This document shows, one piece after another, positions 11,674 through 23,273 of a stretch of DNA of 64,000 nucleotides (the stretch's first letter is position 1; every line of letters starts with the position of its first letter). The notes beneath the pieces were generated by a model. The model was not told where the DNA came from. It saw only the letters and a list, made by a program, of their open reading frames with translations, and ran no database searches. Made by a program: the position numbers and the translations under genes. The stretch is from Trifolium pratense (Eukaryota > Streptophyta > Magnoliopsida > Fabales > Fabaceae), in contig NC_060063.1 in NCBI RefSeq assembly GCF_020283565.1, forward strand, positions 44,538,856-44,602,855. The letters run 5' to 3'.

Positions 11674-12560
11674 GCTAAAAAGTACTCGTATAGGAATAAC
11701 TATATGGGTAAGAATCCGATGACACAGACACAATTGCGTAGAATCCAACGCCATTAGAAGCAAGAGAGCTAGAAGACTCAGGCTGGGGGCAAACTTGCCA
11801 TCACTGAACAAGCTGGGGGCAAACTTGCAATTATCGAACAGGCTTGGAGCAGTGTTGTTGCTGTTAAACCAGTCGAAACAGGTAACCTTGTGGTGAAAGA
11901 ACCTGAAATGGTCAAAAGACCAATATAGGAAAGAATCTTTATTCTTCCCAATACTCCACTTGTTGCTAATGGAGAGGAAGAAGATGAATATATGGATGAT
12001 GATTTGTTAGATGAAGATCAAGACTTTGATTTTTTGGTCAACGTGTTATCTATTTTTCCACGAGAGTATGATATGTGGTCTATGTCTGTAGAGGAAGATC
12101 TAGAAGAGAGTCTTCCAGTGCTTGACATTAAGCCTGTATGCTATTATGTCATGGATAATGGTTGTGTTGAGCTGCAACAAGCCATATTCGAGAAACCTGA
12201 TGAAAGCATCAACAAGGTCTTGATTGATGGTGGTGTTGCTGTTAATCTAATGCCTCTTTCCTTGCTAAGTAAAATTTGAAAGTATGAGACAGACCTCCAT
12301 TCTCATAACATAGTTCTATCGAACTATGAAGGCAAGAGTGGCCATTCTTGGGGTGTCATTCAGGTGGATGTGGCTATTGAAAGTTCAGTTAGGCCAACTC
12401 TGTTTTTGGTTGTTCCTTCGAAAGCTAATTAATTACAACTTGCTTTTTGGAAGGGAATGGATTAATGGTGTAGGGACTGTAGCCTCAACTTTAAACCAAA
12501 GGCTAACCATCTTGAGAGAAGATGGTGTGGTGGAAAACATCGAGGCCGACCAAAGTTAAT
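11674..12560 (+). pseudogene. Ty3/Gypsy protease region, broken
   Basis: After several stops, 11992-12279 reads KVLIDGGVAVNLMPLSLL, an aspartic-protease active site of the D-G-G type used by some plant Ty3 elements. The expected following segment (LLFGREWINGVGTVASTLNQ) appears in another frame at 12443-12510. At least two frameshifts separate gag, protease and reverse transcriptase. Confidence 0.75.
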
Positions 12561-12858
12561 ACTTGTCAGAGGTGAAATATATAACTAAACAGACCTTTGA
12601 TAAGAATTTGGCTTCGATAGCTCCTTGTGGGGAGAAGAATGCAGCATATCAAGACCCATTGTCAAAAAGTGAGGTCTATCATTCTGTGAAGCTCCATCCT
12701 ACTCATGGCTTCATATGAAAGAGAGAGGTAATTGATCCTAGAGCCTCTGATGATGGAGAAGCACCCTCACTTAAAGGGTGGGATGACATGTTCCAACCAT
12801 GATTGAGCCCTCATCTTAGGTTAAGATTTCGGCTTACATAGCCGGAAACAAAGTAAAT

Positions 12859-14078
12859 ATGGCCTTAGAGGCCACAAATCAACATAATGATATGGCTATA
12901 GAGGCCAATGTTGCTGAGGATATGGTTTTTGAAACCAACACTACAGAAAACGGCAAAGTTTTGCCAAAAATGCAAAGATTGGATTGCATTTATGATTATG
13001 AACCCTTGGGCTTCGAAAAGGATCCTTCGAGTTCGAATCAGAAAATGCAATCACAAGATCCTTTACAAGAAATTGATATTGGAGATGACTCAATTAAAAG
13101 GCCAACGTTTATAAGTACCAATATTAGTCCAGAATGAAAGTGAAATTGGTTAAGCTGCGTATGGAGTACAAAGATTGCTTTGCTTGGGATTATAACGAGA
13201 TGCCAGATTTAAGTAGGGAATTGGTGGAACATAGACTGCCATTGTTACCAGACAAGAAGCTAGTGAAGCAGTTACCAAGAAGGTTCGCCCTAGAGATAAT
13301 GTCCAAAATCAAAGCAGAAATTGAAAGGCTGTCAAAGTGCAAGTTCATCAGGACTTCCAGGTATGTCGAATGGATGACAAATATAGTTCCTGTTATTAAA
13401 AAGAGTGGAACTCTTAGAGTTTGTATAGATTTTAGGGATTTAAATACTGCTACTCCTAAAGATGAATACCCTATGCTTGTAGCAGAAATGTTAATAGATT
13501 CAGCTGCTGGTTTTGAATACTTAAGTATGTTAGATGGATACTCTGGTTATAACCAAATATTTATTGCTAAAGATGATGTGTCGAAAACTGCTTTTCGATG
13601 CCCAGGTGCCTTAGGTTCTTTTGAATGGGTAGTAATGCCTTTTGGTTTAAAGAATACTGGCGCCACATATCAAAGGGCAATGAATTTTATTTTTCATGAT
13701 TTTATTGACACTTTCATGCAAGTTTATATTGATGATATAGTTGTCAAGTCCTCGTCTAATGATGGTCACTTAGAACATCTTAGAAAATCTTTCGAAAGAA
13801 TGAGGAAATGTGGACTAAAAATGAATACACTAAAATGTGCTTTTTGTGTACATGCAGGAGATTTCCTTGGTTTTGTGGTACATAAAAAGGGCATTGGGAT
13901 AAGTCAGAACAAGACTAAAGCAATAATGGAGATTCAACCTCCAACAAATAAGAAACAACTTCAATCTTTACATGGAAAGGTAAATTTTTTGAGGAGATTT
14001 ATATCAAATCTAAGTGGAAAGTCTCAATCTTTCTCACCGCTGATCAAACTCAAAAAAGATGATGTTTTCAGGTTATAA
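12859..14078 (+). pseudogene. Ty3/Gypsy reverse transcriptase
   Basis: A long open stretch (13134-14078) with the linker before it (12859-13137). Clear motifs: CIDFRDLNTATPKDEYP, LDGYSGYNQI, a VMPFGLKNTGATYQRAMN block and the catalytic box YIDDIVVKS (near 13725). It stops just where the connection to RNase H begins (FSPLIKLKKDDVF). Long open sequence shows moderate age, but it is separated from gag by frameshifts. Confidence 0.9.
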
Positions 14079-14460
14079 GGTACCAAAAGAAATGTTGGCA
14101 TAGTTGATCGAAATCAAAGAGAAATTAGTTTCGAATGAGCCAGTAAAAAGAACTTCTCCAATTCCATAAATAAAGATGTTGGAAAATTTAGAAATTTTGG
14201 GTGAATGTGGTGGTGAATTTGAAATATTTACCATTGATAAATTGTCAAACAATGATTGGAGAAAACCAAATATTGAATACTTGGAAAATCCAACAGGGAA
14301 TGTGGATCGAAAAGTCAAATATAAGGCTTTAAGTTACATAGTCATTGGGAATGAGTTATTCAAAAAGACTGCTGAGGGAGTTTTACTAAAATGTCTTAGT
14401 GAAACTGAAGCTTATTTGGATATCTCTGTTAAACATAGTGGAGCTGATCAAATCGCCTAA
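14079..14460 (+). pseudogene. Ty3/Gypsy pre-integrase remnant after internal deletion
   Basis: RNase H is missing. A frame at 14176-14460 reads DWRKPNIEYLENPTGN, then KYKALSYIVIGNELFKKT and GVLLKCLSETEAYL, which in related elements lies between RNase H and the integrase HHCC domain. No integrase core follows, so the element carries at least two internal deletions. Confidence 0.75.
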
Positions 14461-15440
14461 TTAAGATTATTTAAAGGTCTTAAATTCATAAATGTCTTAT
14501 TAACAAAGAGGCAAAATTGCCTTCGAATTCGAAGGCTAGGTTCGAGCGACAGTTGAAGCTAGAAGGCAGTTACTCTTTTCAAGCGAGATCAAGAGATCGT
14601 GGGATCATGTGTTTAGAGAGCTGACGAAGCACGTTTGCACAAACAGTTGTTCAATCTTTTGCCTATAAATAGTAGTTTCTTCAATTGGAATAAGGGTCAC
14701 AATTCATATACAGAAAATTCACAAAATCTAAAGTATCCATGCGTTCGAGAGAAAAGGGTGAAGTAAAGAAAATGTATGAATTCGTGCACCATTTATTTTC
14801 TTTGTAAAACATTTACATTTTTAAAGCAATTTTAATCTTTCTTTTTGCAATTCATCTTTTCAAACTCTTTTATTCGAGTGAATCTTGTTTAATTTACGTT
14901 TTCTTAGTAAATTATTCTTTCAAACTGGTTTACCAAATGTTTATTGCAACGATGAACATTAAGATCTACACACAAAATATGTCCTAGGATTTACTAGTTG
15001 GTCCTGCAAGTTAAACTATTTACTAGTTAAACTAGCGGTTGTTTACGAAAAACCAGCGTAAACATATGGTTGTTGATCTGCCGCCTCCTTTAAGGACATT
15101 AGGTGATTACAGCTAGAGAAACAATGGAGAACTGGCTAATTTGGGATTTCAACCAAGAAACTCAGTGTCATTTGAGATTAAAAATTCAGTGCCAAGTGCC
15201 CTCAAGGAAGATCAATTTTCGGGTTTCGAGTCACAATGCCCCAACCTCCATCTACAAAAGTTCTACGAGGCATGTGATTATATTGATCCCCCTTTTTACA
15301 TTTAAATTTATGTGTTTAAGTATGTATTCAATTTGTGTTTGAATTATAACAATCCCTGAGGATCGATAATTTTTACTACTTGCGATAATTTTGTGCGCTT
15401 GCAAAATATCTATCAAGTTTTTGGTGCTGTTGCGATAATT
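14461..15440 (+). repeat. Degenerate Ty3-type LTR and leader sequence
   Basis: No ORF of substance. A TATA box (CCTATAAATAG, 14662-14672) followed by a T/A-rich leader resembles an LTR promoter. At 15346-15440 the sequence AACAATCCCTGAGGATCGAT, then GTGCGCTTGCAAAAT and CAAGTTTTTGGTGCTGTTGC, resembles the LTR end plus primer site of Athila-like Ty3 elements (family form CAAGTTTTTGGCGCCGTTGC). Two different LTR pieces may be joined here. Boundaries are uncertain. Confidence 0.5.
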
Positions 15441-15866
15441 TTACTACTTGACCCAAATCTACTATTTGAGTCATTCTAATATTCACACCCCCTATGATAG
15501 GAAAGTTGCTCTTTAAGCCCCCTATATTGTACCAGGCCCCCAAACTGACGAAATTACGGTTAGGTTAGTTTGGAATGTAGTTATCGAATGCCAATAAATT
15601 CGGAGGATAGGTTCCGAAATTTAGTTTTTTTTTCTTCTTCCTTTCACAACAACAGCAACAACCAATTGCAAGGTGGAAAATTATAAAAGTGTTATTGTTG
15701 GTTTTCATTTTCAAATTGTTGTAATTTCAACACTGCTTTCTTGCTTTTATGGGTAGTTCATAGTTGCATAAATTACTGCTGTTATGATGGATTGCATATG
15801 ACTTTTATGGGTAGTTCATAGTTTCAACACTCCACATTTTATATGATGGATTGCATATGGCTGTTA
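15441..15866. other. Unassigned sequence with a short tandem duplication
   Basis: No gene seen. About 60 bp is duplicated: TTTATGGGTAGTTCATAGTT occurs near 15747 and 15801, and ATGATGGATTGCATATG near 15783 and 15843. The last base before the Copia insertion is 15866. Confidence 0.5.
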
Positions 15867-17370
15867 TGTAGGGATTTAAGAGGAGTTTTTCAAAAATTTA
15901 ATCCTCTTAGCGGAACAATCCCGATGAACGGATCTTGATTAAACCATTAATCGCAAATCAAAGAACACAAAACCACAAATTTATGTGTTTACCTCTTGAA
16001 GTGCAGAACCTTTGAGGTAGAAACTGTTTCTGATCACGAGCAAAGCAAAGTAGCGATGCATCTACTCAGTCCACACGAACAGACCTTCTCCGATGACCGG
16101 TGCTAGCCAATTCCACCAGAGATTCAGAGAGAACAGGGTTTAGAGAGCGGCGGCTAGGTTTTTCTTTGTGAATTATGTTAAGCTATTTAAAACTTCATCA
16201 CAAGGGTTCTATTTATAGAACCACTTGTGTGGTCATCAAGCCAAGCACTGCACCGTACCTTACGGTGGACCGCATTTCTCTATTTTCATAAATTAAATAA
16301 TAAGTCATACTTAATTATTTAATTACTAATAAGTCCTACTTATTATTTTATAAATAAGTATTACTTATTTATTTCTCTCATCTATCTGTCCTTTGTGTGT
16401 GACCCTATAGGTTCTCGTAACGTTGGCAATAATATTAAATCACATATTCAATATTATAAACAATGAGCGGTATCTAGCAACACATCACTGCTACCCAAGT
16501 GACGAGAATGTAATGTGATCTGACGAAACCTTTCCGTGATAACGATCGTGTGTGTAATTACCCCTTTGCCCTTATATCTATATTGAACACAAGGCATAGA
16601 TTGTGTCACCCTTGTATGGTTCAATATCTTATTTCTTGATCCTAGAATATACTGAACAACGAATAAGCTCAATATCTCATATTGACTTAGTTCGGCGTGG
16701 CCACGCATTTTATCAGTCAAATTCCATCAAGAGGCCTACAGATATTGCTCCTGTTATGTAGGAGGGGCAAATTCCATCTAGGTCACTCATGTCCCTCTGC
16801 ATGATTTGTAGAGTACCCATCAACCGACTTTATAGTCATCCTGTTACGGACAATGTTTGAACGGCAACTAAGTACTCTACTCCACATCTAGCTTAGGGTC
16901 CATAGTGGTTTCAGGTCGAAGGGTGGTATACACCATTATCACTATGAGAATAACTTATGACACTTTTCATAACATACTATGTAGTATTCTCATGGTGGGT
17001 CAATCCAATATAAATATTACTCCTAATATTTATATCTATGTGAAGACTTGATATCTCATATCCATGACTCGTGAGATGAAGTCATCGGTCTACTCACATA
17101 ATAGTCTCTATGTTTTACTGTTATCCCACATCACAGTAAAACTTGACTATGGATACTTTAAGAATAGTGTCATTATGTTTAATGGAGTCTCACTATTAAG
17201 TCACACTTAATGTTCCATTAATTAGACTAGCTATTCTAGGGACTTTATTAGCTTGAAACAAACATAATAAAGAAATGCCTTATTATATATATATTAAATA
17301 TATAAATCAAAGTCATCATACAAAAGACGATTCTATCAAAATAGATTGGCTTTTAGGGCTTACTCCAACA
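15867..17370 (-). repeat. 3' LTR of the minus-strand Copia element
   Basis: 1504 bp on the plus strand from TGTAGGGATT to CTCCAACA; in element sense it starts TGTTGGAGTAAGCCC and ends CCCTACA. It matches 23274-24780 at about 99%. ORFs within it are chance. Confidence 0.93.
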
Positions 17371-17380
17371 ATCTCCCACT

Positions 17381-18600
17381 AGCACTAAAGCCAATCAGAT
17401 ATTAACTCAACATATATTGGACTAGCGTCATCATCAAGCATCTTGTATGCAAGATTTTCTATTAGTGGATAAGAAACTATTTCCTACGTTGGTACCCGTT
17501 ACATCTTCCAATTTACACTTTTGATCTTCTATAAAAAAGAAATCAAGTGTCAAAACTTGTATTTGAATCGTTGGTGAGATCTGGTTTTCCGTTGCTTGCA
17601 AGATTAAACCATTACCATCTTTAATGAGGTCAAGGGAATCTGCAACGTAAGGAAAACAATTTTCTGCCTCATCTTATGAGACAAACGATTCAAATCATAT
17701 ATTTGACCTTTGTAATAGATATATCAATCTTCTGAAGCTTGTAAGCTTACAGATTTGACATCCGAGCATAAAGTTTATTCCAGACTACAATCTGGGTATA
17801 CTGTTCTTCAGTTTTGGACAATCAATATCATTGTAACTCATTTACAATGATCATTTCCAGATCCGATCAAGAAGCCATCTTAAGTGATTTTAAGATATTC
17901 ATGGATATTCCTGATGGTGATCTAATGACAATCACTAGAAATAATTGGTACATATTGTTTATGCTAATAGCATATAGTACATCTGGTCTAGTACATATCA
18001 TGATATACATGATCAACCCAATTGCCAAAGAATTTGGATACTTCTCATGCATCCCTTTCTCATCCAATGAGGTTGGATATTGTCTTTGAGACAAAAAATA
18101 CATCATGTGACGTATGCAATAATTTCAATAAAATTAAGCACATGAGGTGTCTGTACACTTCATCAAATTTGTACATAGGTTAATGTTGAGATATGTCAAC
18201 AATCTATCTCTATAGATCTTGATTCCTAACTTTTAGGAAGTCTCGCCTAAGTATTTCATCAAGAAACAATTACCTAATCATGTCTTACATGTGTAGTGTA
18301 TGAAAATTGTCTTGATGATCAGTATGTCATCCACATACAATACCAGATTAATTTAAATACTCCCACTGACTTTCTTGTGTGCACAAGATTTCCTTTATTA
18401 ATCTTTGTTTTCATAAAACTTGATCAATAAAATTGATAATTCAACTTTGAGAAATTTGAACAAATTCACAAATGAATTTTGTAATTTATATACTTTTCTA
18501 GCATCCTTTAGATTAACAAAACCCTATCCATATGTCAAATACATATGTAATGTCATTCCAATTAAGGAATAGAACCTCGTTATCTATCCGCCAGAAGTGT
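17381..18600 (-). pseudogene. Copia reverse transcriptase / RNase H remnant
   Basis: On the minus strand, near 18315-18345, the sequence encodes YVDDILI, the catalytic box of Copia reverse transcriptase. Near 17960-18010 it encodes MYIMICTRPDVLYAIS, matching the conserved CTRPD motif downstream of the box. Stops and frameshifts separate the pieces and no frame exceeds 80 codons, so no enzyme can be made. The spacing to the purine tract is right for the 3' end of a Copia pol. Confidence 0.75.
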
Positions 18601-21373
18601 TATGGTGAGGCCATGTCCTTCAACTTTTGATAGGACATATTAGACTCATCTAGTTCTTGTGCTACTCGAACCGGTACGTAGTCCAACAACAACCTTGTGG
18701 AATTGATTCGTGTTCCAATTTTGAAAGGACATGTGTTTTGTGTTACTTGAATATACTCAAGTTTTACGTCACTCCCACTGTCTCTTTTAGAGACATATTT
18801 CTTCTAAAGAAATATTTCAGTTCATGTAATAAAACAACTTTTATCCTAGAGAGTGTCGTAAAATTAGTATCCCTTAGGTACTTCCACAAATACACATTCA
18901 TTCAATTTGGGATTAAGTTTATCTAATAAACCTTACAATCTCAAACTATCATAAAGTCAAATAAGGTACTCTTACCTCCATATCGAATATGGTGTCTTTA
19001 TGATTTGATTTATTGGAACTTGTTGTGGGTAAAGAATAACTGTAATTAAAATAATTTTTCAAAAAGAGTCGTAAGAGATATAAATGAACTATCTTATATG
19101 TAAACATGTCAAACATGATGTAATATAAATAGTTATTATTATACTTCTTATTTAAGCATTTACCATCACGACATGTTCGTATGGTCTAAATACTTTTCAA
19201 AATTTCCTTTAGTTCATTCATTCATGAATTCTTTGAACAAATTCAAAGAATCATAGTTTGTGTCAAATACACATATTCACATCTATTAAACTTATTAGCA
19301 ATGTAAATGAAGTAAGAGAAATGAAACAAGTAGTCCTTTTCTTGTCAATACAAGGTTTAGGCTCAATGCTTCTATTATTAAATGAAACTTAATAACAATT
19401 ATTTGGTTCCATGTTAAACTCAACTTATACGATCAATGAAACTATTTCATTCTAAACGTAAGTTGACTTTATCTATAGTCAAATTTTTACTTCTTTAAAA
19501 CAATTTCATATTTCAACAAATATGAAATTTGCATCTAGTATCATATACCTTAGATGTGAAAGTAAATAATTTAACTTTCTATAACAAGATGTATGAAGAA
19601 GTCTTACTTCTTTCTTCCATTTTGACTCTTTCAAAACTATTAGTAGTTTTTCTCGTATTTGAGAACAATTCTCAATATATGTACCAATTCAGAAACTCTT
19701 TTCCGAACCTTATGTCCCTCGTAAGGACCTTTAGTGAAATATAAACTATATGCCAAATATATCTAATTATGAAGATAAGAATATTTGTATCATGATTAAA
19801 ACATATTTAACTAGGTCTTTAATTAAATATGCTCCCACTATTTTACTCAAAACAAATGACCCTCGACATTTGATTCGGAAAATCCCGTTGAAAATTTTCT
19901 AGTGGGAATGAGATCTATATTTCACTTTGTTTTAAGTCAGCGTTGGGCTGATTACACAAAACGTAGTTATTTAGGTAGGAAACTGTTTCCAATTGTATCT
20001 CATACAACTCTCATATCCTTTCCGTTGGGTGAATAACACTTATTTTAATCCATCATATGGAATAACCCAACATTTGCTTCTAAAGTCATATAATCATATT
20101 ATATATTTCTTTAGTTAAGTTAAACCCAATAAATAGCAATCGGATAAACTGGTTATCTCACCGCAACTTATCAATATTGACAATGCACTTTACGTTGGCA
20201 AAACCTACATTAATCGATATTGATCTTGAAGGGTGCTATTCTTTGGAAAGCATAAAACTTAATATAGACACATCTTACTAGTATAGAAAATGCACCTTGC
20301 GTTGGCAAGACCTACATCTTTAATATTAGTCTTTATGAGTACTTGAAGGATTTTTAATTAAATTTGATCTCACCGACATGTGTATCTTATACACACGTTT
20401 CACTTTACATGACATTCATGTAAATATGCGTTTAATAATTATATAAAACATACATGGCAAATATAATTAAAACATACATCTCATGCATCACATACATAAA
20501 ATAAACTAAGGTAATATAGTTATGGCCTCCTAAAATGAAAGAATTAAATAAACTAATTTATTACAATTCTTTGACCCTCGAGCAAACTTCTCAAGTTACT
20601 CCGTCGACATCCTTCGTTTGGCTTTGTCTCCCGTCATCACGAGCAATTACAATTATTTAAATAAATAAAGTAAATAAATTATCACGACACACAGGCCGTA
20701 TTTATAAAATAATAAACCACGACACGCAGGTCGTATTTAAACCAAATAAAATAAACGTCAAACACGCTAAGGCCATAACTATATACCTCTAAGAATTAAT
20801 TGATTAAAATTTAATCAATTAACAAATAAAAAAAATATTTACTGCAATACAATCGATATAGCAAATGTCGTCATATAAATAGAAACCGTATCACCTCTTT
20901 GATACTCATTAAATATACAATTCAATGACAAAGAAAATAATATCAAAACCGTATCATTAATATATATATAAAATTTTCATATATATTTTTAGATATACCG
21001 ATTCTTTCTCTTTTAAATCAGATTAAGTAATTATCACATAATTACTAAATTAAAACCAAATTGATATCAAATTTTAATGCTAAATTAAAATTCAATCTCG
21101 GTGATATAGTAACAAAATTAATCCAAAAGCTCCTGATTCAAAATAAGCCAAAACAGAATTGATCTCTTTTATCGCACATCACATGTACGGCAAGCAAAAT
21201 CAAAACCGTATTTCATAAATCGTATTTCAAACATAAACTTGGCTAGTTTAATCATCATGTGGTACATTAATTATCATGAGAAGGTTACTGCACATCGCAG
21301 AGTTTTAAGAAAATACATGGCTAGTTTAATTCCAAATGCAAGTCACAAAAATTAAAACAATTTTCCATTTGGC
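18601..21373 (-). other. Copia internal region without ORFs
   Basis: This should hold gag, protease and integrase, but no readable domain was found. Two imperfect copies of about 29 bp (AATGCACTTTACGTTGGCAA and relative) lie near 20180 and 20288; another pair (CACGACACACAGGCCGTATT and relative) near 20682 and 20719. AACCGTATCA-like motifs recur at 20886, 20947 and 21205. The region looks like an untranslated leader plus heavily decayed gag. Confidence 0.5.
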
Positions 21374-22015
21374 TGTTAGATAATAATATTATTAGAACTT
21401 TAAGTATTGGGCTTTATGTGTTAGTAGTCTAGTAGACCATTATGTGAATTATTATAAATTGTATTGTAATCCTTATTTTGTTAAGTAATGCAATTCTGAT
21501 ATTATTGAAACCCTAGCCGTCATTTTATATATATTTGTATCTGAATTTTAACATGGTATCTAGAGCAAGGTTTCATCCGTCTTGAACTGTTCGTTGCTTC
21601 CGTTGCTTGTGTTCCCAAAAGTTTGGGAATAAAATCGTGTTTGGTTTTTGAATTTTGAGTTAAGGTCACTTTACTGATTTTCGTTTGATTTGCTGGAGGG
21701 TTATTCATTGGTTCGTTTGGTAGGTACCTCTGATTTGCTTCTCGTCGGTATTGTAGGTGCCTTTTTTGATTTGCTTGCTTTCAATTAATGTTTGTGAGGC
21801 TTTGAATTATTTGATTATGTGAAGGATGATGTCTACAACTAGGACAAGGAAGTATTTGAATATGTGTGGATTTTTTTTGTTGCTACTTATTCAATTGGTG
21901 TTTTGGTTTTGATTTGTTTAATCGGTTCAATTTAGTTAGGTTCCATTTGATTTGATCCTGTTTCTCTAGTTTAGTTTCTTGCGGTTTGTTTTGTTCCGGT
22001 TTTGTTTGGTTCTGT

Positions 22016-22257
22016 CCGGTGAGTTAAGATAGTACTCACAATCTGAATATCTGAATCCGGTGAGGGAATACTTACAATTTGAATCCGGTGAGGGAATACT
22101 CACAATCTTAATATTTGAATCCGGTGAGGGAATACTCACGATCTGAATCCGGTGAGGGAATACTCACGATCTGAATCCGGTGAGGGAATACTCACATCTG
22201 AATCCGGTGAGGGAATACTCACACTCTGAATCCGGTGAGGGAATACTCACAATTTGA
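22016..22257 (+). repeat. Tandem repeat of about 28-36 bp, seven full units
   Basis: GAATCCGGTGAGGGAATACT recurs seven times with units ending TCACAATCT, TCACGATCT or TCACACTCT, plus a diverged first unit. It fills the middle of the non-autonomous element where gag-pol would lie. It is not a CRISPR: the units are contiguous and there are no unique spacers. Confidence 0.9.
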
Positions 22258-22378
22258 ATCTCCGAAATCTGAAGCCGAAATCTGAAGCTGAAATTTGAAA
22301 TCTAAAGCCGAAATCCAAAATCTAAAGCCGAAATCCAAAATTTGAAGCTGAAATCCGAAATCTGAAGTTGAATCTGAG
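22258..22378 (+). repeat. Second tandem repeat, GAAATCTGAAGCC-type
   Basis: About ten degenerate units of 11-14 bp (CCGAAATCTGAAG and CCGAAATCCAAAATC variants) follow directly on the first repeat array. Confidence 0.8.
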
Positions 22379-23256
22379 GTTAATTTAGTTTATTTTCATG
22401 GTTGATTTTGTGACAAGCTCAAAGTTTAGTAAACTTTAGCTCGAAGGGTATAGTATTAGAAATAAAATATTTAGTTAGATGTAGTATGATTTCGTTTTTT
22501 TTTTAACAAACTCTCGATAATTATCTGTTAATGCATCGTGAGTTTGATGGGAAGTGTTAGATAATAATATTATTAGAACTTTAAGTATTGGGCTTTATGT
22601 GTTAGTAGTCTAGTAGACCATTATGTGAATTATTATAAATTGTATTGTAATCATTATTTTGTTAAGTAATGCAATTCTGATATTATTGAAACCCTAGCCG
22701 TCATTTTATATATATTTGTATCTGAATTTTAACATTGGCATCATGGAAACAAGATAACTTCTCATGCTAATTTCATGTGGCTTCTAGTAAAATAGGACCT
22801 CTTGGATTAAAAACAATTAATTCACAAGTATCACAACATATATATCACATATATAACAAGTGATAAATGGAAACCGATTCATAAAATACATTGAGTGCTC
22901 ACACGCAGCAACATAAGTAAATTCATATGAATCAAATCCAATTCTAATAAACACACGTAGGGATTAAAATATTGTTAACATGTTGCTTCTTCAAATTAAA
23001 ATGAAAGCAAAATCAAGCCATGATTTAAAACACCTTTAAATTATTGCGTAATAGTTTTGAATCTAATAATAATAAAATTATATATTGGTTTTCGAATCAA
23101 ATTCCATCTGCTCCAACCATTGAAGCATAAAACCAGTAATTATCATTCAAGTATATATCACATATATACACAGAACAAAACAATAATGCTTTTCACGAAG
23201 AAACACATATATACACATATATCAATCTGATTTGAATATAATGATTTAATCGGAAC

Positions 23257-23272
23257 TGATGCTCTGATACCA
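23257..23272 (-). other. Copia primer binding site
   Basis: Read on the minus strand, TGGTATCAGAGCATCAG directly follows the 5' LTR (23274-24780), the usual initiator-Met tRNA site. This fixes the orientation of the element. Confidence 0.85.
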
Positions 23273-23273
23273 C

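Larger units (their letters stand above)
21374..22734 (+). mobile_element. Nested TRIM-like non-autonomous LTR retrotransposon
   Basis: 1361 bp inside the Copia element. Two 180-bp LTRs (21374-21553 and 22555-22734) start TGTTAGATAATAAT and end TTTTAACA, differing at one base that I can see. Target duplication TTGGC at 21369-21373 and 22735-22739. The primer site TGGTATCTAGAGC follows the left LTR (21554-21566); a weak purine tract GATGGGAAG precedes the right one. The internal 1001 bp has no coding capacity and is largely tandem repeat. It is longer inside than typical TRIMs, so a deleted derivative of a Copia family is possible. Confidence 0.93.

Noticed and set aside
22016..22378. Regular repeats that might suggest a CRISPR array
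   Set aside because: Units are contiguous with no unique spacers, lie inside an LTR element, and the genome is a plant's.
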